The notes beneath the pieces were generated by a model. The model searched no databases. It saw nothing but the letters and a program-made list of their open reading frames with translations, and was not told the origin of the DNA. 64,000 nucleotides of DNA from Agromyces mariniharenae. Its GTDB lineage: Bacteria > Actinomycetota > Actinomycetes > Actinomycetales > Microbacteriaceae. The position numbers and the translations under genes are program-made. How positions within the stretch are numbered: the first letter of the stretch is position 1; every line of letters starts with the position of its first letter. Positions 61,950 through 64,000 of the stretch are shown here, piece by piece. The stretch spans positions 2,774,891-2,838,890 of the forward strand of contig NZ_VSSB01000001.1 of assembly GCF_008122505.1 (NCBI RefSeq). Direction: 5' to 3'.

Positions 61950-62444
61950 TCAGTCTGGGCCGTTGGAGAGCAGCCGGGCTACTCCGTCGAGTCCTTCACG
62001 AGTGCCGACGGCCACGATGACGTCGCCCGCGCGCAGCGGCTCAGCCGGCGTCGGGGAGGGGATGATCGCCCCGTCGCGGACGATCGCGACGATGGACGCA
62101 TGCGTGCGCGTGCGCGCCTTCGTGTCGCCCAGCGTGCGGTTGAGGTACGGCGAGTCCGTCGGCAGCGCGATCTGCTCGGTGTACAGGCCGGCGGTCTCAT
62201 CGCTGAGGCTCGTGAGGCGACTGAGCATGACGGATGCGCCGAGCACGTCGGCGAGGGCCGCGGCCTCGTCGTCGTTCAGCGGAATGGAGTCGCGGCAGGC
62301 GTCGGGGTCGTCTTCGTCGAAGACGCCGAGGTCGCGCTCACCGTCCCGGTGCGACACCACGCTGATCTTTCGACCCCCTTCGGTGACGAGGTCGTGGCGG
62401 AAGCCGATCCCGGGGAGATCGACCTTCTCGATGCGAATACCCAC
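61950..62444 (-). CDS. Regulatory subunit with RCK_C domain (KhtT-like)
   Basis: 164 residues: an N-terminal KhtT-type domain (about 1-65, with VDLPGIGFRHDLVTEGGRKISVVSHR) and a C-terminal RCK_C domain (about 85-160, ending LRAGDVIVAVGTREGLDGVARLL). KhtT gates KhtU and its RCK_C domain binds c-di-AMP in Bacillus subtilis; here that is inference. Start GTG 62444 has TACCAT seven bases upstream and no clear Shine-Dalgarno. Confidence 0.88.
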   Translation of the reverse strand: MGIRIEKVDLPGIGFRHDLVTEGGRKISVVSHRDGERDLGVFDEDDPDACRDSIPLNDDEAAALADVLGASVMLSRLTSLSDETAGLYTEQIALPTDSPYLNRTLGDTKARTRTHASIVAIVRDGAIIPSPTPAEPLRAGDVIVAVGTREGLDGVARLLSNGPD

Positions 62445-62490
62445 GAGGCATATGGTAACCCCGCTGGAGGGTGCCTCCGGCACCCCCGAT

Positions 62491-63369
62491 TCAGTGTCGC
62501 GGTCGGACGGCGTTCGTCATCTCGAGCACGGGCGTGCCGCCGTCGTCGACCACGGCGAACGAGGTCATCACCGATCCGAGCTCGGTCGCGGAGGCGACGT
62601 GCGTGCCGCCGCAGGGGATGCGCGCCGTGCCCTCGGGCAGTTCGCACACCCAAGTGCGCCGGTCGGTGAGCCCGTCGCCGGCCGCCTCGACGCGCACGAC
62701 GGCGCCCGCCGCGATCCAGCGCTCGAGCTGCTCGGCGACGGCGCTGCGCACGTCGTCGAGCTCGCCGGCGAGCGACGCCGTGTCGAATCCCGCCCGCCGC
62801 AGCGACTTGTTGAGCCGGTAGCGGTCGAGCGAGCCGTCGGGCAGGATGCGCGACGACGCGATGGCGGCGCCGTCGAAGTCGGGGCTGCCGAGCGAGTCCT
62901 CGCGCGCGGGCTTCGACCACCGGTCGGCCAGCACGCGGTTGAGCGCGAGCGAGGCGAGGTGGCAGGCGGTGTGGCCGGTCGAGAGTGCGCGTCGCGTCGC
63001 GGCATCCGCCTCGACCTCGACCTCGTCGCCCTCGGCGATCGCCGCGTCGCCGTCGACGAGGTGCGCGACGAGGAACGCCCACCCCTCGGTGCCCTTGCGG
63101 ACCGGGATGTCGTCGCCGAGGTGGAGGTCGGTGCCGTCGGTGGCGGCGACGACGGCGTCGCGCACCGGGAGGTCGACGCCGTTCGCGCGGATCACGCCGG
63201 CGTCGGCGGGCTGGTCGGGCCACGCGGCATCCACCGGGTGGAAGCTCGTCGCCTCGGTGACGACCGCGAGGCGGCCCTCGTGCGCGGGGGCGACGTGCAG
63301 CACGCGACTCCTCGCGGTGAGCGCCCCGCCGGGGTAGGTGACGCGCGTGTCGCGCTGGGGCAGGGTCAC
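62491..63369 (-). CDS. Alanyl-tRNA editing hydrolase (AlaX-like)
   Basis: 292 residues with the AlaX/ThrRS editing domain. The zinc site is HTACH (usual form HTAMH) and a second motif CGGTHVAS. The N-terminal half has the AlaX-type barrel (from TYPGGALTARSRVLHVAP). It deacylates Ser- or Gly-mischarged tRNA-Ala in trans. GTG 63369 starts 3 bp after the stop of the small membrane protein gene, so the two are co-transcribed. Confidence 0.9.
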   Translation of the reverse strand: MTLPQRDTRVTYPGGALTARSRVLHVAPAHEGRLAVVTEATSFHPVDAAWPDQPADAGVIRANGVDLPVRDAVVAATDGTDLHLGDDIPVRKGTEGWAFLVAHLVDGDAAIAEGDEVEVEADAATRRALSTGHTACHLASLALNRVLADRWSKPAREDSLGSPDFDGAAIASSRILPDGSLDRYRLNKSLRRAGFDTASLAGELDDVRSAVAEQLERWIAAGAVVRVEAAGDGLTDRRTWVCELPEGTARIPCGGTHVASATELGSVMTSFAVVDDGGTPVLEMTNAVRPRH

Positions 63370-63372
63370 CCG

Positions 63373-63549
63373 TCAGACGCCGTCGCCGCGGCCGAGGATG
63401 TTGACCGGGATGGCGACCGCGATGGCGACGCTGAGGATGCCGCCGAAGAACACGACGGCCTCGAAGCCCGGCAGCCCCGGGGCGTAGCCCATGAGCAGCA
63501 TGCCGAAGACGAAGAAGGCCATGGCGATGATGAAGGCGACGACGTTCAC
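63373..63549 (-). CDS. 58-residue membrane protein
   Basis: Two short transmembrane helices (about 5-23 and 29-53), opening MNVVAFIIAMAFFVFGM and ending ILGRGDGV. AGGAGG stands four bases before GTG 63549. The frame lies in a position where no longer gene fits, and its stop is 3 bp before the AlaX start. Small hydrophobic proteins of this size often modulate a larger partner. None is identified. Confidence 0.75.
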   Translation of the reverse strand: MNVVAFIIAMAFFVFGMLLMGYAPGLPGFEAVVFFGGILSVAIAVAIPVNILGRGDGV

Positions 63550-63624
63550 GGGACCTCCTGGAGCGGCTGGTGCGGCTGCGGCGCCGCGATGCCCAGCCTA
63601 GTGGGCGGCGGCGCGACGCGCCCG

Positions 63625-63652
63625 GCGGATGCCGCGACGGCGCGGCATCCGC
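63625..63652 (-). terminator. Hairpin made of two inverted GCGGATGCCGCG copies
   Basis: GCGGATGCCGCG (63625-63636) and its exact complement (63641-63652) around ACGG, 5 bp after the acyl-CoA dehydrogenase stop codon. Both arms contain the octamer CGGATGCC that is repeated throughout the window. It probably works as a terminator. Confidence 0.75.
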
Positions 63653-63656
63653 TCGA

Positions 63657-64000
63657 TCACGCGTCCAGCGGGCCGAGCCACGCGTTCGCGACGGTGCCGT
63701 GCGCCGACTCGTCGTCGGACGGGTGGAAGATGCCCGCGAGCACGTCGCGGTAGAGACGGCCGAGCTCCGAGCCGGCGAAGTAGGAGGAGCCGCCCGCAAC
63801 GCGGACGGCCTGGTCGACGACGTGCTTCGCCGTCTCGGTGGAGCGCACCTTCACGCCCACGAGCTTCGCGAACCACATCGGGCCGTGGTCGACGAGCGCG
63901 TCGAGGTCACGCGCCACGGCGAGCAGCTGGGGCTCGACGGCCTCCTGCGCGATCGCGGCGTCGGCGATGCGCCAGCGGATGTCGGGATCCTGCGAGAGCG
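63657..64000 (-). CDS. Acyl-CoA dehydrogenase-family protein, C-terminal part
   Basis: The last 114 codons of a gene that begins beyond the right edge. The frame is open to the boundary (LSQDPDIRWRIADAA...). The C-terminal helical domain of acyl-CoA dehydrogenases is recognisable: VDQAVRVAGGSSYFAGSELGRLYRDVLAGIFHPSDDES. Flavoprotein dehydrogenase or DszC-like monooxygenase is possible, since both share this fold. The catalytic base lies outside the window. Confidence 0.8.
   Translation of the reverse strand, partial: LSQDPDIRWRIADAAIAQEAVEPQLLAVARDLDALVDHGPMWFAKLVGVKVRSTETAKHVVDQAVRVAGGSSYFAGSELGRLYRDVLAGIFHPSDDESAHGTVANAWLGPLDA

Overview
The window is about 70% G+C and reads as chromosomal DNA of an actinobacterium. 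Microbacteriaceae (Agromyces, Microbacterium or Leifsonia type) is the best fit. Support comes from an IdeR/DtxR regulator with the canonical metal ligands, Lsr2, a WXG100 protein, actinobacterial XPB helicase with its partner, DUF3263, DUF3027 and DUF2530 families, a stand-alone groEL behind CIRCE operators, many GTG/TTG starts and several candidate leaderless mRNAs. I see no prophage, insertion sequence, CRISPR array or rRNA. Three tRNA genes (Thr-TGT, Arg-CCT, Ala-CGC) are present.

Layout. 0-5.3 kb: end of a 2-oxo-acid dehydrogenase operon (E2), a kinase-like DUF4032 protein, a sugar ABC ATPase and a membrane-anchored DsbA-like protein. 5.3-10.1 kb: tRNA-Thr, a YdcZ-type transporter, nitroreductase and msrB, DUF3263, a LytR_C protein, a cold-shock protein and a DUF3048 lipoprotein. 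10.2-15.3 kb: groEL with two CIRCE elements, an unusual 8-bp tandem repeat tract, a WXG100 protein and a two-component system. 15.4-20.3 kb: a cysteine-rich regulator divergent from a tightly overlapping operon of folE, a ferredoxin-reductase-like flavoprotein, a FolP2-like protein and a RibD_C/DHFR-fold reductase, met tail to tail by a second DHFR-fold reductase. This pterin module is my main candidate for an undescribed system. 20.3-27.7 kb: XPB helicase pair, CspA-like protein with DUF3027, serC and ideR. 27.7-31.9 kb: two paralogous wall hydrolases (NlpC/P60 and CHAP) with structured leaders that may hide their ribosome sites, an HNH protein, a 35-codon peptide gene and a lactonase.

32-40.6 kb: tRNA-Arg, a Fic protein behind a 12-bp palindrome, a PspA operon, an SRPBCC/ArsR divergent pair whose start codons lie inside one palindrome, TMEM175, a LigC-like ligase, and an Lrp-type regulator divergent from alanine dehydrogenase. 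40.6-43.1 kb: a persulfide-type operon (CoA-disulfide reductase with rhodanese, rhodanese, CstR-like repressor) with two ATACCC/GGGTAT operators. 43.1-51.5 kb: a very large SF1-helicase-like protein with degenerate ATPase motifs, mscL, a FmdB-type zinc ribbon, 5-formyl-THF cyclo-ligase, galU, a GNAT and tRNA-Ala. 51.5-64 kb: lsr2, a GT-C membrane glycosyltransferase, two MFS transporters, an AlkD-like protein, an M20 peptidase, an F420-reductase-like protein, an LLM flavoprotein, a cation/proton antiporter with its RCK_C regulator, an AlaX-like editing protein and the end of an acyl-CoA dehydrogenase.

Two window-wide patterns stand out. The octamer CGGATGCC/GGCATCCG is far commoner than composition predicts and also forms intergenic hairpins. 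A TANNNT box lies exactly 6 nt before the start codon of at least eight genes, suggesting leaderless transcription.
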